Below, piece after piece: positions 1 to 6,605 of a DNA stretch of 6,973 bases. Position numbers and translations under genes: made by a program. This DNA comes from Acidobacteriota bacterium. Its GTDB lineage: Bacteria > Acidobacteriota > Terriglobia > UBA7540. Positions within the stretch are counted from its first letter, which is position 1, and the number at the start of each line of letters is the position of its first letter. The notes under the pieces were generated by a model. The model searched no databases. It was not told the DNA's origin and saw nothing but the letters and a program-made list of their open reading frames with translations. The stretch covers positions 1 to 6,973 of the forward strand of contig JAKAWN010000354.1 of the NCBI GenBank assembly GCA_021827245.1. Reading direction: 5' to 3'.

Positions 1-700
1 TAAATATATTCGTCACTATTATGGCCTTTCGGAAAGCCCCCACTGAAAACAAACCGTTTGCTGGCTAAAAAAATCAAAATCTCGCTTCCGAGCGCGGAAG
101 TCAGGTTAGACCGCTTGGGCCGATCAAACGGTTGTGTCCGCTATGTTTTCTGTGGCTGTACGCAGTCAGGACCCGACCAGATGGGCAGGTGGAAACTACT
201 CGAGTTCTTCAATCCCGATCAGGAAGTATCGAAGCAAGCCGTCACGAAAGGTAGTCACTTCATACCAAAGCCGGCATCGCACTTCTCGCCGTCGCTGAGC
301 ACGATAAATCCGCCGTTCCTCAGAGACTGTCCATGCCATGGGTATCCCCCAATGGAAAGGTACACGTTGGTTGTGAGCAAGCTACATGCCAAACCGGTGG
401 TCCTCCGTTCAATACCGACTAAGTCCTTTGGTATCATCAGCAAGACCAAACGCTGCGGGCGCAGGCCATTTCGCTATCTGCAAACCCTTGCGGGGTTTAC
501 GCTGCCCAGTCGGCTTTCTGAACAGGCGTGCAATTTGTGGCCAGCACGTAAAAGGCAGACTCGTTTTGAGGTTGGTCCATCTAACTCGCCCAGGTACAAG
601 GGCCAATAACATGGATTTCTTTGTAGTGACAAGACAGGTGGGATTAACAATCTCACACAAGCCGGCGAGGACAGCGCTCGTGCACGTGGGCGGTAAACCT
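1..700. other. Region without a supportable gene
   Basis: No reading frame here could be assigned to a protein family. The longest is a 183-codon plus-strand frame (58-609). It begins with TTG, has no clear ribosome binding site, and has a residue composition (many Cys, Pro, Ser, Arg) that does not look like a folded protein. On the minus strand, short stretches at 255-449 and about 195-300 look mildly protein-like but lie in different frames broken by stops, so a decayed gene is possible. No tRNA, terminator with a T run, or repeat was seen. Confidence 0.5.
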
Positions 701-1807
701 TCAAGTTTTGCCACTAAGCCCTGATTTCGCGCGGATCCTTCGGATTGTCGAATAGGCTCCGAAGACGATTGTAGCAACGATGGCGGCATATGCCCATACA
801 GGGATGTTGCGCCCTGCAATCAACAGGTAGAGGTATGCGGAGATGAAGAAGAAAGAAGCGGCCAGAACAGGGAGAACAATAGACCGCTTTCGACGGAGAT
901 TCCGGATGATCCACCCTATGCAGAGGGTAAAAAAGGGAATTGCGCCGAGGTAGATAAACCCGAAAACGGCAGGATTTACGTTGTATTTCCTGCTCAGGCT
1001 CGCAAACCAGTTGCGAAACCAGTTCTTCAACCAATTGATCCCCAACTGAACTGTCGAATAATTCCTGCCTTGCCCAGCCTGATCGTTTAAGCCCCAGTCA
1101 TAAGCCTGAAAGGATATCGAGAATTTGCTGTGCTCCAGTTCTTTTGTTGCCTTGGGTGGACCATATTTGAGCAGAAAGCCCCGGAGCCCTCCTGGATATG
1201 AATCAAAATCGTTCCTGTACCACTTGAAAATGGGACTCACAATCGCCTCGTGTTTGTCGGGAACGAATCTATTGAGCTCGGGATTCGCGAGCCATTCGCG
1301 CACATTGGCATCCAATTGCTGGTCCAGCCTGCCGGCCACATAGGCTTCGCGCCTAAGCGGCGGGCAACTGAGCGAAGCGCATACGAGTGCGGCATGAATT
1401 CTGGGGTCTTTCATCTCGCGAAGACGGGCCTCGATTTCATCCAATGAAACAGCTTCTCCCGCCAGCCGAAAACGGCGCGCTTTGAAGGGCCGCGGCGTGT
1501 CCCAGATGCTCTTAGTCGGATAATTTTCGACAATCCACTCGATCGTCATGGCGTTATAGGCGTTAATGAGAAGCGCCTCTTTCGCTTGGGGTGAAAGCTG
1601 CTGGGGGCCTCGCCGGCCAAGGCTGGCGACGTAATCTCGAAGTTCTCCCCAGCCCTGCTCTTTCAGCTTTACATAGTCCACCAGATGTTCCTGGTTGACG
1701 TACTGGTGCAGGATCTCATCCCAGGGCGAGGGATCGACGCGCGGCAGGTAGGTCTTGCCTGCGGTCATTAGAAGGAAGATACCAACAATAGCCGATTGCA
1801 GTTTCAC
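701..1807 (-). CDS. DUF547 domain protein with C-terminal membrane segments
   Basis: The 368-residue product has a short hydrophobic N-terminus (residues 4-16, IVGIFLL region) that could be a signal peptide or anchor. The DUF547 region follows, about residues 28-245, with the typical NAYNAMTIEWIVENYP (82-97), the Cys-containing ALVCASLSCPPLRREAY (140-156, Cys143 and Cys148), SPIFKWYRNDF (191-201) and a closing YDWGLND (236-242). Three hydrophobic helices then appear near 282-301, 310-331 and 335-353, followed by a basic tail. The function of DUF547 is not established, so none is assigned; the core probably sits outside the cytoplasm. The start is GTG: the frame is closed by TGA at 1820-1822, and GAGG lies 10 bases upstream (1818-1821). 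The gene is transcribed away from the FecR gene and has no partner on its strand inside the window. Confidence 0.88.
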   Translation of the reverse strand: MKLQSAIVGIFLLMTAGKTYLPRVDPSPWDEILHQYVNQEHLVDYVKLKEQGWGELRDYVASLGRRGPQQLSPQAKEALLINAYNAMTIEWIVENYPTKSIWDTPRPFKARRFRLAGEAVSLDEIEARLREMKDPRIHAALVCASLSCPPLRREAYVAGRLDQQLDANVREWLANPELNRFVPDKHEAIVSPIFKWYRNDFDSYPGGLRGFLLKYGPPKATKELEHSKFSISFQAYDWGLNDQAGQGRNYSTVQLGINWLKNWFRNWFASLSRKYNVNPAVFGFIYLGAIPFFTLCIGWIIRNLRRKRSIVLPVLAASFFFISAYLYLLIAGRNIPVWAYAAIVATIVFGAYSTIRRIRAKSGLSGKT

Positions 1808-2313
1808 GGAAAAAGTGCCTCAGTTGTTGTCCGGGCCGAACAGGGCAGACGAGCTGGTGAAAAGCGCCGGCTCCCGGTTCATGCTCCCCATTGTAATGAT
1901 GAACGATTTTCAGATCCGTCACACAAAAAGCTTCGCGGACCTTTCGGGGGCGATTGCTCGATCAGGCCGGGATACAAAGGACTGAGGCCGAACTCCTGGG
2001 AGTCATCCACTGGCGTGTGGCCGCAACGCCCGCGCACGTTTTGGCTGCCTGGCGATGCCGTTTTCCCACCCTGATCATTTGGATGCATAAGCGAGCGCCC
2101 ACGAACTCGCACATTTGCGATTCCGTTGGGAAAGGTATTTTGGAGTGGACAATGTATCATTCTGCAAGCAGGAGGGTTGCACGCCGCAATTTCCATTTCG
2201 CTGTCCACTGGGCGAGCTGTGCAGGGTCCTGTTTGCCCCAATTCGTGCCTCGCGAATGAAATTCGTAATGTAGCCTATGTTTCATGCGTCTAATACATAT
2301 GGAGGTGATCCCA
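1808..2313. other. Divergent intergenic region
   Basis: This roughly 500 bp gap separates two divergently transcribed genes and should hold both promoters. I found no convincing -35/-10 pair. TAATGT near 2260 and TACAAT on the minus strand near 1890 are only weak -10 candidates. Open frames here are short, unrecognised and lack ribosome binding sites. An 8-base inverted repeat, AGTGGACA (2144-2151) and TGTCCACT (2202-2209), is separated by 50 bases and is within chance expectation. Confidence 0.5.
2301..2311 (+). promoter_or_regulatory. Extended Shine-Dalgarno site of the FecR-domain gene
   Basis: GGAGGTGATCC matches, over 11 consecutive bases, the sequence complementary to the usual 3' end of bacterial 16S rRNA. 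Its GGAGG core ends 8 bases before the ATG at 2314. This fixes that ATG as the start over two earlier in-frame ATGs at 2284 and 2299, the second of which would place the site inside the coding sequence. Confidence 0.85.
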
Positions 2314-3129
2314 ATGAGAGCTTTATGGAACAGAGGGTGGTTAGTGGTGGCTTTCGCTCTTGCGGGAACCACGCTCGCCATGGGGAAAACGACAATGATG
2401 CCCACGCCTGGAACGCTGAACAGTGCGGAAGGCCAGGTGATTTTTGACGGACATCCAGCGCAACAGCGGTCGATACGAAGCGAAGCACTTCGGCGACACC
2501 AAGTGATCGAGACGCGGCGTGGCAAAGCCGGGCTGCTGCTCACGCCGGGCTCTTACCTGCGAATCGGCGATAACTCCGAGGTAGAGATGGTTTCTACACG
2601 TCTTGATAATGCGAGGGTCAAGGTGATCAAAGGCGACGTCTTGCTCGATTCATATGCGGTCTTCAAACACGATCTGGCAGTCATCATGGACGGTACAAGA
2701 ACGAGAATAGACAAGAAAGGACTTTACGGGTTTAATGCCAACCAGAAGACCATCGGGGTTCTGCGCGGGAAAGCAACCGTTTACACACAAGGTTCCCGAC
2801 TCACCGTGAAGAACGGGCGACAACTGAACATTGCCGGCCAGCCACCATTTGAAATCTGGAAACTGAATAAAAGGGCCTTCAAATCCAGCAGGCTCTATCA
2901 ATGGAATGAAATCAGAAGCAGATACGAAGCCAGGGCCAGGAGAAGCGTGAGGCGGTCGATCGCTCAATCAGGCAACTGGTACGGTCCGGGCTGGTATTGG
3001 TCACATTACTGGGGCTCTTATACTTACTTGCGCTCACCCGGAATGTATTACGCCCCCTATTACGGTCCTTGGGGCTGGAACAATTGGGGCTGGGGCGGCT
3101 GGGGATGGGGTGACGGCGACGGCGATTAG
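2314..3129 (+). CDS. Secreted FecR-domain protein with Gly/Trp/Tyr-rich tail
   Basis: The product has 271 residues. Residues 1-24 form a Sec-type signal peptide: a basic start, then a hydrophobic stretch ending near TTLAMG. Residues 35-170 resemble a FecR-type beta-rich domain: GQVIFDG, a LTPGSYLRIGDNSEVEM segment (76-92), a VKVIKGDVLLD segment (102-112) and GVLRGKATVYT (148-158). In that family these repeats follow the order of coating value, threshold element and 'G-x-V' strands. Residues 196-218 are strongly basic (RYEARARRSVRRS). The last 50 residues are dominated by Trp, Tyr and Gly (YGPGWYWSHYWGSY, then GPWGWNNWGWGGWGWG) and end in an acidic GDGDGD. Similar aromatic tails occur on acidobacterial FecR-domain proteins. 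There is no cytoplasmic anti-sigma segment before the hydrophobic stretch, so a role as a sigma regulator is unlikely. The role is unknown; an envelope or surface location is inferred. Confidence 0.82.
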   Translation: MRALWNRGWLVVAFALAGTTLAMGKTTMMPTPGTLNSAEGQVIFDGHPAQQRSIRSEALRRHQVIETRRGKAGLLLTPGSYLRIGDNSEVEMVSTRLDNARVKVIKGDVLLDSYAVFKHDLAVIMDGTRTRIDKKGLYGFNANQKTIGVLRGKATVYTQGSRLTVKNGRQLNIAGQPPFEIWKLNKRAFKSSRLYQWNEIRSRYEARARRSVRRSIAQSGNWYGPGWYWSHYWGSYTYLRSPGMYYAPYYGPWGWNNWGWGGWGWGDGDGD

Positions 3130-3195
3130 CGAGCCGTGACCTTGTATTGCCGACTCACTGACGACCACATGGTCAGGCGGCAGCACTTTTCAGAA

Positions 3196-3228
3196 ACTCC
3201 GCGGTTTCCGAGTCAAGGGCCGCGGAGT
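3196..3228. terminator. Hairpin between convergent genes, possible terminator
   Basis: ACTCCGCGG (3196-3204) and CCGCGGAGT (3220-3228) form a perfect 9-base inverted repeat around a 15-base loop. Read on the plus strand, three further G-U pairs could extend the stem. It lies 67 bases after the FecR stop and between two converging genes, where a two-way terminator is expected. No long T run follows on either strand; on the minus strand the stem is followed by TTCTG, so intrinsic termination is uncertain. Confidence 0.4.
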
Positions 3229-3245
3229 CTAAGACCGCAGACTCG

Positions 3246-3518
3246 CTATTTCTGTTTCGTACCTGCTCCCGCTTCGGCGTTCAACGTTTCATTGGTCAGC
3301 GGGGGCAAGTACCAAACAGACACCATAACTTTCGTGCCTTCCTCCTGTTCGGTTGCGACTTTCTGGCTTTTTTCAAAGACCAGCTTACGCCATCTGCCGG
3401 GAGGCCGACGATCTTATGACGCCAGAGTCCGGTGCGGGAAGGTTTCTTCGCCGATCGAGATGAACTCTCGCTGGAAGGCAAGAAGCTCTCGGGGAAAGTG
3501 AAAGACCCTATGTGCCCC
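3246..3518 (-). pseudogene. Possible decayed reading frame downstream of the sigma gene
   Basis: One minus-strand frame reads as protein-like on both sides of a single in-frame TAA (3414-3416). The first part (3417-3518) includes ELLAFQREFISIGEETFPHR. The second part (3246-3413) includes GRWRKLVFEKSQKVATEQEE and VSVWYLPPLTNETLNAEAG, and ends at TAG (3246-3248). No ATG, GTG or TTG start is available in the first part, and the second has only an internal ATG. I do not recognise the family. It could be the remnant of a gene that once followed the sigma factor, or a chance open stretch. The hairpin at 3196-3228 lies 17 bases beyond its final stop, as a terminator would. Confidence 0.25.
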
Positions 3519-3525
3519 TTATTGA

Positions 3526-4128
3526 TTACCCGGCTTGCCCGCCGCTCAGTTCCCGCGGAGCCTGGAAGTGGGGAATTTCGGTCAACAGTTCCCGCAGGCG
3601 TTGTCGTGCTTTGTGCAGTTGGGACTTTGAATTTCCAACCGACCGACCCGTCAGTTCAGCAATTTCGCGATGGGCATATCCTTCGATATCGTGCAGAACG
3701 ATGACTCTCTTGAATCCCGACGGTAGCTGATCGATCGCCCCTTGCACCAGCATCCGGCTTATCATGCCTCCTACGTGATCGGTCTCGTCGGTGGGCTCAA
3801 TCCTCCTTGTGGTATCTCCATTCGATCGCCTGAGTTCATCGAAGGAAACCATAGGATGCGACTTCTTTCGCAATTGCATTAATACGATGTTGACGCCCAG
3901 TCGGTAAAGCCACGTTGAGAAGGCCGCCTCACCCCGGAACGTGTGGATCTTCCTGAAGGCGTGCAGAAAGATCTCCTGTGTGAGATCTTCGGCTTCCGCC
4001 TGATTGGCCACCATCCGCATACACAGGCTGTAAATCCGGCGGCAATGTAATCGATATATTTCCGCTATTGCGGACTGATCACCGTTTTGGGCCCTTTTGA
4101 CGAGTCGTATGATGTATTCGTTCTTCAT
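3526..4128 (-). CDS. ECF-type RNA polymerase sigma factor
   Basis: The 200-residue product is an extracytoplasmic-function sigma factor, which directs RNA polymerase to a specific promoter set. Sigma region 2 covers about residues 20-90, with EAEDLTQEIFLHAFRKIHTF (45-64, core binding and -10 recognition) and AAFSTWLYRL. A variable linker follows (about 91-125). Region 4 covers about 128-182, with AIDQLPSGFKRVIVLHDIEG, then the helix-turn-helix YAHREIAELTGRSVGNSKSQ and LHKARQRLRELL, which binds the -35 element. The length is typical. The ATG at 4128 is preferred because GGAGG (4133-4137) precedes it; the open frame reaches an ATG at 4209, but that has no ribosome binding site and would add 27 residues before region 2. 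No zinc-finger anti-sigma gene follows. The convergent FecR-domain gene is not an obvious partner. The stimulus and target genes cannot be read from the sequence. Confidence 0.92.
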   Translation of the reverse strand: MKNEYIIRLVKRAQNGDQSAIAEIYRLHCRRIYSLCMRMVANQAEAEDLTQEIFLHAFRKIHTFRGEAAFSTWLYRLGVNIVLMQLRKKSHPMVSFDELRRSNGDTTRRIEPTDETDHVGGMISRMLVQGAIDQLPSGFKRVIVLHDIEGYAHREIAELTGRSVGNSKSQLHKARQRLRELLTEIPHFQAPRELSGGQAG

Positions 4129-4144
4129 CAAGCCTCCATGCAGA

Positions 4145-4176
4145 ATTTGGCGCCTCGAATGATTGTGTTGCCAAAT
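4145..4176. promoter_or_regulatory. Inverted repeat upstream of the sigma gene, possible operator
   Basis: ATTTGGC (4145-4151) and GCCAAAT (4170-4176) are perfect inverted repeats with 18 bases between them, starting 17 bases before the sigma factor start codon. The half-sites are about 25 bases apart centre to centre. They lie where the promoter or 5' leader should be, which suggests a regulator site or an RNA hairpin, but a 7-base match at this spacing can arise by chance. Confidence 0.3.
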
Positions 4177-4313
4177 AATGATTCTGCGTGCCGGAGCAAC
4201 TTGAGCCATTTCAGAAATTAGGCGTAAAGCTCGTGGGACTTCCTGAATGTGACTCGCCGCCCCCTATTTGCGTCCACAGAAAAGAGATGGTGCTACGAAA
4301 AAGTCTTGCGAAG

Positions 4314-4327
4314 GAGACGGCCGTCTC
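4314..4327. repeat. 14-base perfect palindrome
   Basis: GAGACGGCCGTCTC is self-complementary across all 14 bases. It lies 186 bases upstream of the sigma factor start in non-coding DNA. It could be a dimer-binding operator; one such palindrome in about 7 kb is not far from chance. Confidence 0.3.
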
Positions 4328-4611
4328 AATTCACCCAAGCGGATTCGGTTTCGCCTCCCGCGGTCCCGCACCACGAATCGCCCTCCTCACCCTTGACCAT
4401 CGACTGCACCGACGCAATGGCACTGTCTAACCTAACTTGAAGCAAAGGAAGGAAACAATTGGGCAGGAGCAAGATTTTTGACTAGAGGGATATGCAGTAT
4501 TTCGTGTCGTTCGAAAGGGTAGCGCCAAATCTACAACTTTCGATCTATATCGAAGAGAAGAAATTGGAAGAAAATGGCGAGGCAGGAGATTTCACGTTGC
4601 TAAAGACCGGA

Positions 4612-5244
4612 TTACTCGAGACCTACAATGCCACGCTTAAGAGCCACGGTGGCAGCTTCAGTCCTGCTTTCCACGCCGAGTTTTTGCAGAATGTGATTGA
4701 CGTGAACCTTGATGGTACCCTCGCTGACATTTAAAACCGTCCCGATTTCCTTGTTGCTCTTTCCGGTCGCCATCAGGCGGAGAACTTCCAATTCGCGCGA
4801 GGTGAGATCTTTTCTGGCAACGCGGTTCGCAAGACGGGCCGCTACCTGCGGAGAGATCTCGGTCTTGCCCTCGTGTACAGAACGGATGCATTCCAGCAGT
4901 TCATCGCGGGAAACATCTTTCAGCAGGTATGCCTTGGCCCCAGCGCGCAGACCGCGATAGATGTCCTCGCTCCCATCGTAGGTGGTCAACAAAATGATCC
5001 GTGCTTCAGGACACCTTTCGCGAATTGTCCTGAGGGCTGTTACGCCATCCATGTCCGGCATCCGCTGGTCCAACAAGGTTACGTCCGGATGGTGAATGAA
5101 GAACTGCTCTACCGCTTCCCGGCCGTTGCTGGCTTCTCCAACAAGCTGCATGTTAGGATGGCGGCTTATGAGAGCCGCCAACCCCTCTCGGACCACTGGG
5201 TGGTCATCGGCAATGAGAACTCGAATTGGACCAGATTCTTTCAA
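4612..5244 (-). CDS. NarL/FixJ-type response regulator
   Basis: The product has 210 residues. The receiver domain (about 6-122) carries the acidic pair Asp13-Asp14, the phosphoacceptor Asp59 in LLDQRMPDMDG, Thr87 in IILLTTYDG and Lys109 in AYLLKDVS. A LuxR-type helix-turn-helix follows (about 147-205): LTSRELEVLRLMATGKSNKE, then the recognition helix GTIKVHVNHILQKLGV. This is the standard single-receiver activator layout; phosphorylation by the upstream kinase should promote dimerisation and DNA binding. The start codon is TTG (5244-5242), overlapping the kinase stop as TTGA, with GGAG 7 bases upstream (5252-5255). The next in-frame ATG would remove 31 residues including the acidic pair, so TTG is the only sensible choice. 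The four-base overlap implies translational coupling with the kinase. Target genes are unknown. Confidence 0.95.
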   Translation of the reverse strand: MKESGPIRVLIADDHPVVREGLAALISRHPNMQLVGEASNGREAVEQFFIHHPDVTLLDQRMPDMDGVTALRTIRERCPEARIILLTTYDGSEDIYRGLRAGAKAYLLKDVSRDELLECIRSVHEGKTEISPQVAARLANRVARKDLTSRELEVLRLMATGKSNKEIGTVLNVSEGTIKVHVNHILQKLGVESRTEAATVALKRGIVGLE

Positions 5245-6533
5245 TTTAAAACTCCAGCAGGGGGAGATATTGCTGGGACGAGCGCGACAACCCGCGTCCC
5301 CGAACCGGGCTCGCTGTTCACAGTAATTGTGGCACCGATTTGTTCAGCCCTTTCCCGCAAGCTAAGCTGTCCAAAGCTTCCATCTTCGCTACCCGATTCA
5401 ACGTCGAATCCGTGACCGTTGTCCTGCACGGACAGTTGGACTCCGCGACGGTTGAAGGCGAGTTCGATCTCGACCAGGCTGGCATGAGCGTGCCTCAGCG
5501 CATTCGTCAACGCCTCCTGGCCGATCCGCAAGAGGTGAACTTCCGTTTCCGGTGAAAGCGGGCGGACCGTTCCACGCGTCGAAAATTCAACCTTGATCTG
5601 TTTGCCAACCGTCATTTGATGTGCCAGATTCCTGAGCCCTGACACCAAGTCGCCGCCCTCCAAAGCCTGCGGGCGGAATGCCCAAACGGAACGGCGCGCT
5701 TCTACCAGGCTGCTGCGGGCCAGATCCCGCGCTTTCTTAAGATGGGCCATGGCTCCCTGAGGGTTTTCTTCCAGGATGTCATCCGCTGCTTCCAATTGGA
5801 TGAGAATGCCGGTAAAGCCTTGCCCCAGGGTGTCATGTATCTCTCGTGCCACGCGATTCCGCTCTCGCAGGAGGGTGGCGTGTTGTCCCTCTTCTGCCAG
5901 CCGGATCAACTGCATAGCCAGGCTCACGTGCCACGCCAGCGCCTGAGTGAGAACGATCTCTTCCCGGGTAAAACGGTCGCGGCGCGTATCGCGAAGGGTC
6001 AGTGTGCCGATTACCTTTTTCTCGAAAAGCAGAGGAACGCACAACATTAGCTTCACATGATGAGCTTTCATCCAGGAGCGCACCTCAGGTTCCAGTAAAC
6101 GGGACGCGGAGACATTGTGAATTACAAAGGGACGTCGTTTGAGTGCTCTTGAAGCGATCTTCTGTTTAAGATGAAGATTTCCCGCCGCCGAGGGGTGGCT
6201 CAACTGCTCCGCACCCGTAAGAATCTTCCCATTGTGAGAGGTTTTGTAAAGTGTATTCGCCTTTTTGTCAAAGTCGTGAAGCCATAAGGCACATGAGTGA
6301 ACTTTGAGTTCTTCGGTAACGCCAACCAACACCTCATCCAGGAACTTGCTCAGGTCCGGAGCGGTAGTGAGGGCATTCAATGTGTGGAGCAGAATCTGGG
6401 TGTGACCTTGGGCCACCCGTTCTGCTTTCTTACGTTCCTTGATTTCATCCCGGAGCGTCTTGTTTGTCGCCCGGAGTCGCTCCTCTGCCTTTCTCCTTTC
6501 GGAAACGTCAATCGAGTATCCGATCATTCCCAC
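5241..6533 (-). CDS. NarL-type sensor histidine kinase (PAS end, GAF, HisKA_3), 5' truncated
   Basis: Counting from GTG at 6533, the 430 residues begin with the last strand of a PAS/PAC domain (MIGYSIDVSERR). A charged coiled coil follows (12-45), then a GAF domain (about 57-212; CALWLHDF, MLCVPLLFEKKVIGTLTL), and a HisKA_3 dimerisation domain with RNRVAREIHDTLGQG (phosphoacceptor His233). The ATP-binding domain has N-box QEALTNALRHA (Asn344), DNGHGFD (371-377) and SLRERAEQIGA (391-401). No membrane helices are present, so this portion is cytoplasmic; the GAF ligand is unknown. Its partner is the overlapping regulator. The frame stays open to 6662, and 6534 to about 6600 still reads as PAS (GAEFWAHLSLSLLRD), but no ATG, GTG or TTG exists there. 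The true start, and probably most of a PAS domain, is therefore missing at the junction near 6600; GTG 6533 is only a formal start. Confidence 0.9.
   Translation of the reverse strand: MGMIGYSIDVSERRKAEERLRATNKTLRDEIKERKKAERVAQGHTQILLHTLNALTTAPDLSKFLDEVLVGVTEELKVHSCALWLHDFDKKANTLYKTSHNGKILTGAEQLSHPSAAGNLHLKQKIASRALKRRPFVIHNVSASRLLEPEVRSWMKAHHVKLMLCVPLLFEKKVIGTLTLRDTRRDRFTREEIVLTQALAWHVSLAMQLIRLAEEGQHATLLRERNRVAREIHDTLGQGFTGILIQLEAADDILEENPQGAMAHLKKARDLARSSLVEARRSVWAFRPQALEGGDLVSGLRNLAHQMTVGKQIKVEFSTRGTVRPLSPETEVHLLRIGQEALTNALRHAHASLVEIELAFNRRGVQLSVQDNGHGFDVESGSEDGSFGQLSLRERAEQIGATITVNSEPGSGTRVVALVPAISPPAGVLN
5252..5255 (-). promoter_or_regulatory. Ribosome binding site deciding the TTG start of the response regulator
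   Basis: GGAG on the minus strand lies 7 bases before the TTG at 5244, inside the last codons of the kinase gene. It supports an otherwise weak start codon and fits a coupled kinase-regulator pair. Confidence 0.65.
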
Positions 6534-6589
6534 AACCTCGTTGCGGCTATCTCTGAGCAGGGACAGAGAAAGGTGCGCCCAAAACTCCG

Positions 6590-6605
6590 CGCCGGCCTGC
6601 AGATC
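6590..6605. other. Junction between two truncated genes
   Basis: Minus-strand kinase homology ends near 6600, within a PAS domain. Plus-strand glycosyltransferase homology begins near 6591, within a membrane helix. Both genes lose their 5' portions here and are joined head to head with no intergenic DNA. The exact break cannot be placed without related sequences. Confidence 0.6.

Larger units (their letters stand above)
4129..4611. other. Intergenic region between sigma factor and response regulator
   Basis: About 480 bp separate the response regulator's stop from the sigma factor's start, both on the minus strand, so the two are probably not co-transcribed. The stretch should hold the sigma promoter. 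It contains two dyad-symmetric sites, listed separately. Short plus-strand frames at 4188-4440 and 4492-4734 have no recognisable protein character, and the second runs into the antisense of the response regulator. No T-rich terminator was seen after the regulator. Confidence 0.5.

Noticed and set aside
23..38. Short hairpin GGCCTTTCGGAAAGCC
   Set aside because: The stem has only four contiguous pairs plus a bulge, with no T run or adjacent gene end to give it meaning.
58..609. 183-codon plus-strand open frame with TTG start
   Set aside because: It has no ribosome binding site, no recognisable motif and a composition unlike a folded protein; competing minus-strand frames look at least as plausible.
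638..656. Hairpin GTGGGATT-AAC-AATCTCAC downstream of the DUF547 gene
   Set aside because: On the strand that would be transcribed the stem has an A-C mismatch, and no T run follows, so it is not supported as a terminator.
1716..1922. 68-codon minus-strand frame overlapping the DUF547 start
   Set aside because: About half of it is an alternative frame of the DUF547 gene's start, and no family or good ribosome binding site was seen.
2144..2209. 8-base inverted repeat with a 50-base spacer upstream of the FecR-domain gene
   Set aside because: A match of this length and spacing is expected by chance in about 500 bp, and no other evidence supports a site.
4129..4209. Longer N-terminus of the sigma factor starting at ATG 4209
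   Set aside because: There is no ribosome binding site before 4209, while GGAGG precedes the ATG at 4128, and the extra 27 residues lie outside sigma region 2.
4492..4734. 80-codon plus-strand frame overlapping the response regulator's 3' end
   Set aside because: Its second half is the antisense of the regulator, and the purine-rich stretch before the ATG is only 2 bases away, too close for a normal ribosome binding site.
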